Below are positions 1 through 11,229 of a DNA stretch of 64,000 bases, one piece after another. The stretch comes from Neoscytalidium dimidiatum. Lineage: Eukaryota; Ascomycota; Dothideomycetes; Botryosphaeriales; Botryosphaeriaceae. The notes beneath the pieces were generated by a model. The model did no database searches, was not told where the DNA came from, and saw only the letters and a program-made list of their open reading frames with translations. The translations under genes were made by a program, and so were the position numbers. Positions within the stretch are counted from its first letter, which is position 1. Every line of letters starts with the position of its first letter. Location of the stretch: the NCBI GenBank assembly GCA_037367355.1, contig CM074697.1, positions 4,030,001 to 4,094,000 on the forward strand, read 5' to 3'.

Positions 1-1136
1 ATCTGTTGGAGCTTCGAGAGCCCCTCTTTTGCTGCTTAATGCCTAAAGAACATACATTAGCGCTTGTTGGTGGTCCTTTTTATTTTTTTTTTTCGTCCGG
101 GCGTCTACTCACCTGGAGCTTTTCTCGGACGAGGTCTTTGCAGTACTTCGCAAAAGGGCCCATGGCCCCCTGACCGCCGGGAAAGTGCCCGAGGAAGTTC
201 GCGAGCCACGGCACTTGCCTCAGCACCCCGAACGCGATCATGGCTTCTCGCAGCCCCTTCACGGCTGCATGCTCGGAGGCAGACCTGACGCCGCCAAAAT
301 CTTTACCGTAGCCGACGATGCCCATGATGTCGTAGGAGAGCCAGGAGATCCATTCGGTGATGTTGAGTGGCTTCCCGATCCGTTCAGGAGCGGCGAGGCG
401 GTCCAGGAAGACAGTGATGGTTGACTGCATGGAAACATCGTACTTGGCAATCTCTAGAAACAAGCAGGTGAGCAGAGACACTCTATTCAGGCTCGGTTTT
501 GTGGCTTACGCTGTGGGGTCAAGGAGATATCCCATGCCCTCCTCCGCTTGCGGTGGTCTTCCTGGTCGAGGGTAAATGGCGTTCCCTGGCGCTCCCTCTT
601 TCTATCGGACATTGCGTAGAAGTTGTGTTTGCGGCAGGCGATCAGCTGGTTCAACGGCGAGATGCGGGCGACTGACAACTCGCGCGGACCTATCTCGATT
701 AGTTCTGTAGGTGATCCGCATGTGATGATTAAACATTACCCGTTCGGACCACATCTCCATATTTATTGTGCAGTTTCTCAATCTCGAATTGATACTGCAA
801 GTCCCGCGACAGGTAAACGCTGTAGAACTTTGTCACTTTTGCAGCGAATGGACCGGGAAACTTCCGCAGGCGGTGGAAAAAGACGCGGTACACAACGGTA
901 GACGTGGTCAAGCTAAGGAGGAACGCGATTACTGAAGTTGCAAGGTTTGATGCAGCGTCAGCGACCGCGGTGTGAAATACCTGGACATCGACGTAGAAAA
1001 CGGCGAGGGCGGCAGCAGAAAGGCAGCCAAGGGTCTGGGGTACGACGAGGTCAAGCTCGCCCAGCTGGGTGAAAGCGTGGAAGGCCAGGCCCAACAAGGC
1101 GGAAGTAGCCCAAGTTGCAATGCTTGTGCTCACCAT
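1..1136 (-). CDS. Cytochrome P450 monooxygenase, N-terminal part (3' end beyond window)
   Basis: Membrane-anchored haem-thiolate monooxygenase; substrate unknown. Model on the minus strand: exons 1136-740, 689-510, 453-113 and 42 to beyond position 1, with introns of 50, 56 and 70 bp (GTAATG..TAG, GTAAGC..TAG, GTGAGT..TAG). The first ~75 residues are strongly hydrophobic (several membrane segments). Then come HRLRKFPGPFAAKVTKFYSV (proline-rich hinge), KYGDVVRTGPRELSV (made continuous only by removing the first intron), HRKRRRAWDISLTP (helix C W-R type region) and a helix-E-like stretch YDIMGIVGYGKDFG. This layout matches fungal P450s such as the tryprostatin-hydroxylase-like group. The helix I, ExxR and haem-cysteine regions lie outside the window. 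The start is the only in-frame ATG before the hydrophobic segment; a TATA-like box sits ~65 bp upstream. It is divergent from the deaminase gene. Confidence 0.85.
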
Positions 1137-1200
1137 GGTCGCAAACAAAGCTGAAGGATTGGAGGGAATTGGACTGGTCGGGTGCAAATGTTGGACGGTT

Positions 1201-1206
1201 AATATA
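1201..1206 (-). promoter_or_regulatory. TATA-like box of the P450 gene
   Basis: TATATT on the minus strand, 65-70 bp upstream of the P450 ATG at 1136. The spacing would put transcription start near 1170 and supports the 1136 start. Inferred from sequence and position only. Confidence 0.35.
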
Positions 1207-2315
1207 CGTGGTGCCGATTACTTGGCGAGGTTGCCGGCCCCGCCAGAAGTGGGCATGCGAGAGAGGGCGACCTACTCGAATCGTACTGCAACTCCACAAC
1301 AGCTGCATTAGCGGAAACAGCAAAGAGGACCCCGCCCGGTTTCTCACTCCGTCAATACCTGATCTGCTAAAATGACGCCTGTTTCGGCAGCTTACCGAGA
1401 CATCATGCATGGGCAAGCAGAGTTCTGGCCCCCAGTTTGCGACCATGCTCCATTGATACGACGCCTGCCTTACCGACCGCCAGTCTTATATCCTATGGGT
1501 ATAACGCGTGCACCGGGGTTGCTGGCAAGGTCTTGTCAGCAGAAGAAAAAAAAAAGAATGGTAAGGATAGGCAACCTTTATCCAATGATGTCCGGCCGAG
1601 CCTGGAGGGTTCTCCGAATGCCTGCGCTTTGAGGTGGGGAGATGTTCTGGTACTGAGTTTACGACGCACAATGGGTAGCGAAATCTATGACACCCGGATT
1701 GTCGGGAAACGAAAAATCAGCCATCGCTTCGCCGGGCCAATTTTCAAATAACGATTCATAGGCAGTCAAAGCGGTCGTCCGGAAGTGAATTAGAGCAAGG
1801 ACGGTAGTATCCACGTCCGGACGACTGCTCCCAAGGCCTACGAGGTGTTTCTTTTCTGCCACCCGTTGTGCGGTGTATCATTAAAATCGCTATCCCCGTG
1901 ACAAGTTCGTGATGCGTTTGATAAGCGCTTCAATAAGCTGATGCTGATGTACATGTTTCGAAAGCAACCGTTCAGACCCAAACGCGCAAAACGTTCAGGT
2001 TCATCCGAATAGTTGATTCGACCGCGCACGTTTATTCTGACATCGCAGCGTCTTTGCAACCGATTGTGTATCGAACAAAATTAGTGGAGGACATTTGTTC
2101 GAAGGGTGAGAAGCATTCTCGAGACGTCTTGAACATGAAGCTCGTCGTTGGCTTCGGTGCCCTGTGGCACGGTATCGCATGCGCAAAGCACGTGCTGATA
2201 GCATGCACGTCGACCGAATGGTTCCGCATACATGCGGCGCTTTAATTCTGATCAGACTGTCGCGCAAAGCGGGGCATGGTGATACTCACAATACAACTTC
2301 ATACCTCCTGATGCG
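1207..2315. other. Intergenic region between divergent P450 and deaminase genes
   Basis: About 1.1 kb with only short unsupported reading frames on both strands. It holds the promoters of both divergent genes. No repeat or RNA gene was seen. Confidence 0.6.
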
Positions 2316-4483
2316 ATGAACCCGCTTTCTCGATCGCCACACGGATCCATCTGGGCTAGCGTTAGCCGCCGCAAATTCGAAAGAGAAGTCGACTCACTTG
2401 CGCAGAGCAAGATCGTTCCGCAGTCGCGCGATTACACCGGCCCTGCTTCCGGGAAGAAGAACGACTCTGGACACCCATTGCCTTTGGAAATCGAGCGCAG
2501 GTTGGCGGATGATCTTGCCTTCATTGCCGCGTATGATGTTGGAGTCGGTTCTGTGACGGCTGCGGCAGTCGAATGTTTGGTTGAACCTCCGGGCATCACG
2601 GTGCGACTCGCCGCAAATAAGGGCGTTGATGACTGCGTCCGCAATGCCTTCACCAGGGTTTTTGAGGAGCTCAGGATATGCCGGAAGAAACGTTGAGTCA
2701 TGTAGCAGTCTGAGGTACTGGGTCTGTGGCTGACTACAGGCTAGGCTTGGAGCCGGACGAATGCGCCGACAGCATTCTCAGAATCGTTGTCGCATTGAAC
2801 AAAGCCAAAATCTATTCCAGAATCGGGTCGAAGCGCCACTGCAGGCCGGCATGGGATCGCGGCCCGCCTCGCAAAGCTCTGAGCGTCCGTCTCGGAGACT
2901 TGGTGCGGCAGAGAGCCGCAAGCTCTCGCAGGATCCAAGAGAATGTCGGCGTGTTGCTGGATGAGATTGCCCAGTTCGGCGCCCTTGTCGAGGAGATGGA
3001 TCGCATAGATAATTCTGAACCTGTGGATGAGATAGTGGCTGTTGTTAAACAAGCCCGGAAGATAGCTGGGGCAGAGATCAGCGTGCGCGGTCGGTTACGC
3101 GCCATAGGGATATCAGACACGAGACTGGACTCTCGCGATGTTCGGGATATAGACAAGACGGCGAATTATTGGAGGGTGTGTCAAGATTTGGTGAGGCTGC
3201 GCAGGAAATCTTCCTATCGACCGCTCTTTGACAACCTTGACTTCCAAACGGTTGAAAACTATCTACATGCTCCTCCGGCCGGACCCTCTAACCAGATGCC
3301 TCGACCTCCGAACAGGTACGTCCATGCGGAAATACAATTGCTCGTATTCTATGAGATATCAGCGATGGGAACGACACCGAGGATCATCGGGGCGTCAAAA
3401 GAAGCGTGTTTCCTTTGCGACGCTTTTGTAAGAGCGCATGGAGGTATGACGCTATCGAAAGCGCATGGAAAGGTGGAGTGTAGATGGACTGTTCCGGAGA
3501 GACAAGAATATAGCCGCGAAAGCTTGCAGAGAATCCGCAACGCTTTGCAGAAAGTAGAAAAAGAAGTCTGCAGGGAGTTGAAGAGCGGTATAGCCCGGAC
3601 GTTCCCCCTCCAGAGCTCAATCAACTTGCATAATCTGCAAATTTCGTCGCCATCAGCTTCAGTAGTCAGTTCAAAATCGGGCAGGGATATAGAAATTCGA
3701 CGGCCCAGCGTAATCCCAAGTAGTCTGGGCGATCCGGACACAGTGTCCAGAGATGTGGCCGAGAGTGGCGATGAGAACAAAACCACGACGCCAGGCTCCC
3801 AGTCAAGAAGATCTTCGGCATCTACCATCAAAGCCCAAGAAATACGCCACGATTCCTTTGGTAGTGAGCTTGTTAGAGAGACAGGAACTGCGTCGTTAGT
3901 GACTATCCCAAGACCTGAAAGTATTGGCCAGACTACAAGGGCGTCTTCTCCGTCACAACCAAGCGTTGCCAATCCACCGTCGGAGCTTGGACAAGTTTGT
4001 GAAGAGGATGGTCAACTTCAACGGACACTTCCACCGCCAACGCCGCAACCGCATGCGCCAGGAGCTTCAGCAATGCCGGAAATGACCGAGGACAGAATAT
4101 CCGAGCGACGTATAGCTGAGAATAGGGCGTTCGGTCGGAGTCGGAGTCCATCGGTTAATGGTCAGACGCACGGATTCGGCCAATTTACGGTATCGCCCGA
4201 TTATCCGGTCCGCGTCCGAACGAAGAGGATCGATTTGCACGTTTACCTGGAAGAGCCTACTGCAGAAAACGATACCTACAAGGACGCGAACATCCATGTA
4301 TGCAAAGTCCAAAGAACGGAAATCCATATGGAGAAAAGTGTGGACATTGGAGCTATGGTGGCGGGAGAAGAAGTCGTCTTCGGACTGGGTGAGGATGATA
4401 GCGGTGGAGGGTTAAGACTCGGGCTCCACACGGGCCACGACGAAGCAGTTATGCTACTGTGTAACTGGCGGTCATTGGGATAG
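2316..4483 (+). CDS. OTT_1508-like deaminase-fold protein (nucleic acid/nucleotide deaminase superfamily)
   Basis: Predicted zinc-dependent cytidine-deaminase-fold protein of the fungal OTT_1508-like family; its substrate is not known. Two exons, 2316-2691 and 2745-4483, give 704 aa. The intron (GTTGAG..CTGAC..TAG, 53 bp) removes an in-frame TGA at 2694 and joins ICRKK to RLEPDEC in frame. The N-terminal part (about residues 1-125) contains LEIERRLADDLAFIAAYDVG, followed by LAANKGVDDCVRNAF. The catalytic motifs are intact: HAEIQLLVFYE (His ~319, Glu ~321) and EACFLC (Cys ~347 and ~350), as expected for HxE plus CxxC zinc/proton-shuttle sites. Residues ~420-600 are Ser/Pro/Thr-rich and probably disordered. 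A folded C-terminal segment follows, ending GHDEAVMLLCNWRSLG. There is no signal peptide. The deaminase assignment rests on motif order and spacing; the editing or defence role proposed for relatives is an inference. Confidence 0.85.
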
Positions 4484-6375
4484 CAAGCGGTAGCAGGCCA
4501 TTGGTGAACGGCAAGCACGCTGGAGAGCCGAGTAGTCGGTCTTGTCGAGGCTCAACAGAGGCTGGGGGAAGGCGTTGAGGGCGAGATCCATATTTGTAAG
4601 TTTGGATGAAGAGCCGGCGCCGAAGATGGTGGGGATGCGAGACGGCGAGCTGTGTTTGTTGAGCTGAGCGTGCTTTGCATGTGAGATGATGGGAGGCTGT
4701 GGGCCACATGCCGCGCCCTTGCATGAAAGCGATAAGGTTGGCGGTGATAGCAGTGAAGATTCGGCGGCGGATTCCGTAGAAATCAGGGTGCACGATGTGT
4801 TCCACCGGCTGGGGGAGATTGCGCAGAGCGAGCGAGTGAGTGAAAAGGGTGTTGCCGTTGAGAGTAACCGATCGGTGGTTCCCCGAGCTTATTGCGGAGC
4901 GGAGCGAGGTCTGGTAAATATGGCAGTAGACGGGACGGAGCGCCAGTACCGTGGACTGCAGCCGGAGAGGGAGGAGAGATCCGTCCACCAACGACAACAA
5001 CGACAACAACAGCCGACGAGACGAAGCTACCCGACCGGCCGACCTCCCGCTAGCTCGCGCACGTGGCACCCGATGGGGACGAGTACCTACCCACTATCGT
5101 CGGCGCTGACAGCAGGCTAGCGCAGTGGTGACTATGCATTCTATTGGCAATCGCTCGTCCCGAAGCCGCCGTGTGGATGGCACTCATACTCCCGCTTGCC
5201 GGTGTTGAGGACTTGTGCACGCGCACGCGTGATTGTCCATTGATTTATGCAGTGCTGGGGGATGTGCAGCGAGACCAGCGAGACCAGTGAGGCCGGCAAG
5301 AAGCACCAGTGGCGTCGCCCAATCAGCGGCTGGGCTTATGCGACGGCGGGGGAACGACACGCTAGGCTGTGACGTCGGCCGCCCTTTGTGCCTCTGCACC
5401 TGTGCCACTGCCACCCCTCCCACACCTCCTCCTGCGCACAAAGCTCCATCCATGACTGGCTCCCGACCCAACGGGCGAGGCGTGCGCCCGCCGCGTGCCT
5501 CTCCGACCAGCCGACAACAAAAGGCGCGGGAATTCTAGGAATGCTGGCGTGACGGGCCGAGGATGAAGCTTCCAACGACAAGCCGCTGTGCGGTACGTAC
5601 CTCAGCTGTCATTGGTCTAACGCCCTCTGGCAACAAGCTTCGCGCTGTTACGTCGTCGCAGCTGCTTGCCTTCCCCGCACTCCTGCTCGCCTTGCTCCAT
5701 CCACGCGGAGAAAGAGGGGGAAGTGCAGCCTGCCGCCTCCGCCAGCCCTGAGCCTCCTCTCCGTCTGCAACTGCGCAAACCCGCTTCGCAAGTACCTTCA
5801 ACAGCTGTCCTCGCCGTCGCATCGCATCGCATCGCGAGCTTCATTGCCTCTTTCCCTCGACAACGCGTCCTGCGCGCTTACCCGCGTTCTCACTCGGCCT
5901 TGGCGCTGCAAGCCACCCTCTGGTACGCCTCTCGCGACCTAGCCCAACACCCTGCTCCCCTCCTCCTGCACGCCGCGGGTGTATTCGGAGCCGTCAACTG
6001 CCTGTGCAGACATGTCACTACTGCCTTGCGTGATTACCCTCTGTCAATCCAATCCACCGAGCTATCCGACATTGGTGAAGCTCTTAAACCACCCCAACAC
6101 CGTCCCTGCGTCCGCCTGTGCTTACTCAACCCTCAACCCGCGCTACCACTGCCACCGGTTTGTTCGTACCCAAGCTTCGGTACTGATCGCCCCTAGGTGA
6201 CCCAGGGAACTCCTCCCGTCCGACCCGCTTTCCGAACAGCCTCAACGCTCAACTCCCGTCCACCCTTCTCCTCCATTCTCCCTCTGACCGGCTCAATTTT
6301 TTTTTTTTTTGCCTACCTTATCCATTAGTCTTGCCAGATCCGCGTCAAGCCAGTTCCTGTACCTCGTCGCCCGCC
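4484..6375. other. Intergenic region and pyrimidine-rich leader of the carrier gene
   Basis: About 1.9 kb. 4985-5010 has a short ACAACG-type repeat and 5818-5835 a (GCATC)n run. From ~5650 the plus strand is C/T-rich and ends with a T14 run at ~6298-6311, typical of a fungal 5' leader. Open frames here (for example 5666-6196 plus and 4449-5069 minus) show no domain, and I treat them as chance. Confidence 0.5.
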
Positions 6376-7518
6376 ATGTCGTCCAGTTCATCGCTCCTCG
6401 AGGCAGCAAAGCGCCAGACCTCTGCCGCCATGAACAGTGCAAAGGAAGCTGCCTCCGAAGGCTCCGCGGCCATGAAGAACGCCGCTGAGAATCCGAGCAA
6501 AGCAACCACCGACTTCCTCCACACACCGGCCATGCGCGCCGCTCTACCATTCATCAATGGTGGTCTGGCAGGCATGACCGCCACTACTGTTATCCAACCC
6601 ATTGACATGATCAAGGTTCGCCTGCAACTTGCCGGTGAGGGTGTCAAGACTGGCCCGAAACCTACTCCTCTTTCCGTCACGAAAGAGGTGATAGCTGCTG
6701 GGAAGGTCCTGGACCTCTACACTGGTCTTTCCGCCGGTCTCCTCCGTCAAGCCGTCTACACCACCGCGCGCCTCGGTTTCTTCGATACATTCATGAAGGG
6801 TTTGACAAAGAGTGCCGAGAGCAAAGGCAACAAAGTCGGCTTCGCCGAGCGCGCTGGCGCAGGTCTGGCTGCCGGTGGTCTAGCTGCTATGGTCGGCAAC
6901 CCTGCAGACCTTGCTCTCATTCGCATGCAAAGCGACGGCCTGAAGCCTCCGGCAGAGCGCGCAAACTACAAGTCCGTCATTGATGCCTTGGCGCGCATCT
7001 CTAAGAACGAGGGCGTCACCGCCCTCTGGGCTGGCTGCTTCCCGACGGTGGTCCGCGCGATGGCGCTCAACTTCGGACAACTTGCTTTCTTCTCCGAAGC
7101 CAAGAACCAGCTGAAGGATACCAGCCTGTCAGCACGCTCCCAGACGCTTACTGCGTCCGCTATCGCCGGCTTCTTCGCCTCGTTCTTCAGCCTGCCGTTC
7201 GACTTCGTTAAGACCCGCTTGCAGAAGCAGACCAAGCGCCCCGACGGCACCCTGCCTTACCGCGGCATGGCCGATTGCTTCAAGAAGGTTGCCCGTGACG
7301 AGGGTCTTCTGAGATTCTACCGTGGTTTCGGGACCTACTATGTGCGCATTGCACCTCACGCGTAAGTCTATCTCCCGACTCACTTTCCCTCTCCTGCTCT
7401 TTGTAGACCATTTTCTATTTCGGGTAATCGGTAAACGGAATTGGCGGGCTAACGGGGTATTCAAAATAGCATGGTGACACTGATTGTGGCCGACTACCTC
7501 GGATTTATCACCAAGTAA
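6376..7518 (+). CDS. Mitochondrial 2-oxoglutarate/malate (dicarboxylate) carrier, SLC25 family
   Basis: Inner-membrane antiporter that exchanges 2-oxoglutarate or related dicarboxylates for malate, linking the TCA cycle to cytosolic redox and nitrogen metabolism. Exons 6376-7361 and 7470-7518 (108-bp intron, GTAAGT..TAG, phase 2) give 344 aa. All three carrier signatures are visible: QPIDMIKVRLQ (~residue 75), NPADLALIRMQSDG (~175) and LPFDFVKTRLQ (~275), each beginning an odd-numbered helix pair. The second repeat, with ALIRM followed by a DG, is characteristic of the oxoglutarate-carrier subgroup. An Ala/Ser-rich extension of ~50 residues precedes the first repeat. The last exon encodes only MVTLIVADYLGFITK, which completes helix 6. 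The start at 6376 sits in CCGCCATGTC; an in-frame start at 6331 would add residues with no carrier similarity. Confidence 0.92.
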
Positions 7519-9403
7519 GCTCCGAGACAAGACGGGCTACGGCCCCACGATAAGCCGGGTATTGAGTACGATACCCGAGCTCCTGAGAATAGCCCCGAAT
7601 ATGTCGGCTCAGTCGAGGACCGGAATCGTATCGCGAACCCCTCGGATATTGCACTTTGCTACTCAAAGTGGTCCGAGTTGACCTCGGGCGGGCGAGGGGA
7701 GGCGAGCGATCGGAGATTAGTGAATGATGGAAGATGATGATACAGAACCGGATCTTTTTGATTTTTTCCATTTCTGTGGATAGTGCGGGTATTTTGTGGA
7801 GTATTTGAGCGCATCTTCTTTTTCAGCTGCACTGCCGCTGTTTGCTGAGCATGTCACAGCTTTGATAAGTATGTCGCTTGGAAACCCCATGATGTTGGCG
7901 GAATAGTTGTCTCCCGTAGCTCTCGTTTTCGAATATGATGTTCCCCCTCGATTGCGAGTCAATTTTCATCTGTGCATGTTTTCAAATTCATGCTACACGG
8001 TCCTGTTATTTGGCAGCAAGATTTCTTGGCCGCGTCATCGGCAGTCTGTGTGAGACTTGTCACGTGTGGAGCTGCGTTGAAGTTGCCGCATGTTTGTCTT
8101 GTTTGCACAGGCGGACATGCGGGGCATGCGGCAACTTCTTTCTACCGTGAACGAGGCACTGGTTCTCGCTTCTTCTTTCTACCGGTCGTTTCGATCTTTC
8201 AACCGTGGCGCCGGAAGGACAACGCTTTCAGGCGGGCTTGGAGCTGCGCAATTTCACAATCGTCAGTAGATTCAGAGCTTCTTTTGCTTTATTTGTGCTT
8301 TGTTCATACTTTGCACAATCTTTGCATAAGGATGGTCAAGTCGGCGAAGTCGCGTTTATTGCGTTTAGAACAATACTTGCAGCCGAAGTACTACTTTCGA
8401 TTCGTTCCCTACCTTTCTACTCATACTATGATAAACATGGCAGAGTGCTGAATTCCTTGAGTAACCGCATGGTCGAGTGAGCGGATATATTTAAACTCCA
8501 CATAGAGGTCGGTTGGATCTCCTTTGCTCTTTCTCTCTTGTAATCAAGTCTCTTCGTTCTTGGCCTATCTGATTTACCCACAAGCAGGTGATAGGCAAAG
8601 ATGAGGATATAAATAACAAAGTGGCAGGTGTGTTCCCCAGGAAAGAACATGTCCCTAGCTGTCTAGCTATGCTACATGGGCAGTTCTCAATCCATCATTA
8701 TTGAATATTACTCTGTTCAATATCAATTTTCTGAACGAGCTCATTACAGTGATTCGTTTCTCTGCTAACCGCATGTTCAGGTAGAAGAATAAGAGGGAGG
8801 GCTCCGGGAAAGGCTCCGAGTGTGTGCTAAAGTCCGAGGGGTTGTATAGGCTTATGTCGTTACAACACAGGCATGACTCTCAAATTGGGATGATTTCGCT
8901 GGAAGTACCATAGCCACATTCATTGGAGAAAGTTAGCCGTAGCAGTCTTGCTTTGCGCGCTCTGAGGAGTGTTTTAAGCAATGCCGTTGAGTCCTTATAT
9001 TTGAAAATTGAACAGGAAAAACTATGGCTTTTAGCATCATATGGAGCTTATGCTCCCGACTGCTTGCATTTCTTACAAACGTGATAGTCAAAACATCGTC
9101 TGGGAGTACAGGTCGTTGATTTGGACTTTAAAGTTGACTTCTGCAGAGCGCAATAGTCATTGGGTATCCTGCTGATACGGGTCTTTGATGTTGAGAGAAT
9201 ATGGTGAAACCTCGCCTGCGCTCACTTACTGATTCTCTTCACATGATCGCGTGAGCAGTACTTGATTCAAGTGCACGGATTAGGGAAAGCGCCTTGTGTC
9301 ATGATATATATACGTCGCCTTCCTCCACAGCTACTTTTCGCCTCAATAATGTCTTTTCTTTCTCCTCCACAATGGTCGCTGCTGGATTTTCATCACTGCG
9401 CAA
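7519..9403. other. Intergenic region, AT-rich towards its right end
   Basis: The carrier 3' flank and then about 1.8 kb with no supported gene. From ~8500 base composition becomes clearly more AT-rich and stays so through the neighbouring pseudogene, possibly old RIP-like or TE-derived decay, but no transposase or reverse transcriptase motif is readable. A TATATATA run at 9305-9312 lies 92 bp before the pseudogene ATG. Confidence 0.5.
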
Positions 9404-10449
9404 ATGGCTTCGTCGGCCCAGCCACTCTCCGTGGAGAGCTTTTCTTCAAATGATACAGACTCTTTAGCACTTGTACGTCATCTCACTTCTGCTGTGGATT
9501 TCATTCTAGGTCCATCATTAATAAAAACCGTTCTCTTCACAGATACAACACGCATCTCCTTCATGGACATCCCTCCAGAAATCCGCATTCAGATACACGA
9601 AGTATTCCTCGTATCATCCACGCCTTATAAATTATCGGAGAGGCCACGACGGTTTTGCAGGCATACTGCAGCATTTCCTATCCTTCTACACCTCAACAAA
9701 GTCATCAGTAGGGAAGCTGCTGAAGTCTTTCACAGGAAAAATAGTTTTCAATCTACAAAGGCTTTCGGCTGGGTCTTCCTCTATCGTTTCCTCAATACCA
9801 TTACGCCGTCGGCTTTCCAGTTCATCTAGGCATTGGCTGTCTACGTGCCATTCTTACCTTTCTTCCCAACACGACGGCTTGAATGGTCAATCGACAGGGT
9901 TTCGAACCTCAACTTAAAAGGTTCCTGGATTGATGGCAGTCCTGTATATTGCGCAGAAATACCAGAATGGTTACGATGCTCTGTGCGGGCCGCCGGGAGA
10001 AGTCACGCTGCAGCATTTTACAAAGTTTGCCAGCAGTTAGGAAACTTCATCAGATTGAAGAAATTATGCCTAGCTATGGCGGTAATACACCCTTTTTATA
10101 ACGAGTTCACGAAGCCCCGTGCGATGGTAATTGCCACAGCGTGGATTCGAGCCATTTATCTTTCACCGAGGACAGTTCTTCCGGAACCAGTTAGATGAAC
10201 TCAAAATCAAGATATCCGATCTCGATACCACATGAATTATGCCAGACAACTTCAAGCAACATGAACTCCTCCGTAACAAACTGCAAGCTCGTCCAGAAGC
10301 TATTAAACGAAATCGTTGGATAGTACTCCATGCGGCGTCCAGAGGTTACAAAATCACAAATGTGACTCAACTTTGGGACATCCAAAATCGCCATCTTGTA
10401 CGATGTCATCACCGATGAAGAGGTCCTGCGGAAAATTGGATCTTACTAG
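9404..10449 (+). pseudogene. Broken 2EXR/F-box-like gene (paralogue of the gene at 13449)
   Basis: Reading from ATG 9404 gives a motif ISFMDIPPEIRIQIHEVF (the LPPEIR-type start of 2EXR/F-box-like proteins), then LLHLNKVISREAAEVFHRKN and GWVFLYRFLNTI. The frame is cut by TAG at 9827-9829 and continues in the same frame as ALAVYVPFLPFFP to ~10160. It then needs a frameshift to read HRGQFFRNQLDELKIKISDL, meets TGA after ACA near 10235, continues as YKITNVTQLWDIQNRHL, and needs another shift near 10400 to read VITDEEVLRKIGSY before TAG at 10449. Each piece aligns in order with the intact protein at 13449-14824 (for example HRDVFYWESLDRLRAAI and HYKVGHSWQNAKLERV). A single TAG alone could be a sequencing error; several lesions make a pseudogene more likely. 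Confidence 0.8.
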
Positions 10450-11229
10450 GGTTTGGATGCCTTAACCCAGCACTTTCTACTTCTTAACCCTCTGGAATCA
10501 AGGCAGCAACCGGTCATTCGTCACGGCTTCTCCAATTATTCTACTGCCTAAAGCAATATTCTTATGTGAAATTTCCTTAATACGCAAGCAGAGGCCTGAG
10601 AAATCTCGATCGTGGCGTCATCGTACATGAAGCCCCTATCAAACTCTATCCTACACAATCCGCGCCTCCTCTAAAACACCTTCCCCGTTATCAAACCACC
10701 CCACCAACCTCTCCACTTAACAATGCGACATCGCGCCCAACTAAATGGACGCACGCCCCGAAGAGGATCCCTCCCCCGTCGTCACCACCGGATACACGAA
10801 CTCCCCTGATGCTTTCTCGAACACCCGCACCGTCCTGCCCGCTCGCACCACGGCAACGTCCCGCGGTGCCAAAAAAAAATATTAAAAAAACGCCTGAGCC
10901 TGCATCCCGGCCCACGGCGCGTGGGGCGCTATCCTGCGTAGCATATGGCGTGGCGCAGCGTAGCACGAGGCCCCCCACCCCACCCAGCCGCGCGCGATGC
11001 TCGTCAGCCGGCACCGCCACGTCTCCTTCGTCGTCGTCGGGCTTAATCGTTAGGTAGGTGGTCGAGCTAGAGGGGGTGTCGAGGACGGTGGGCGGTTTTG
11101 CGGGCGTGGACCGTCGCGCAGCGCGTCGCGGTGGACGATGAGTGCACACGATGACGGCTTTTTTTTTTTTTTTTGGAGGTCCGCGCCGTGGGAGATGGAG
11201 TAGTATGGCTGCGTTGCCGGGCGTTCGCG
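10450..11229. other. Gap with possible eroded C-terminal part of the HET pseudogene
   Basis: No intact gene. The minus strand is open over 10691-11245, but the frame contains homopolymer-coded KKKKK and III-type runs (T15 at ~11159-11174, A9/A7 runs near 10872) and no clear domain. Pieces reading PLSVLPAVTRTPG near 11245-11210 look like the tail of a HET protein. The plus strand holds nothing. Confidence 0.4.

Noticed and set aside
5109..5170. tRNA-like A box (TAGCGCAGTGGTGA)
   Set aside because: No matching B box (GGTTCRANTCC) and no cloverleaf stems.
5666..6196. 176-codon open frame upstream of the carrier gene
   Set aside because: Reads as a C/T-rich 5' leader (Pro/Ser/Leu), with no domain.
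8500..9300. Transposon remnant in the AT-rich stretch
   Set aside because: No terminal repeats, target duplications or transposase/RT motifs could be read.
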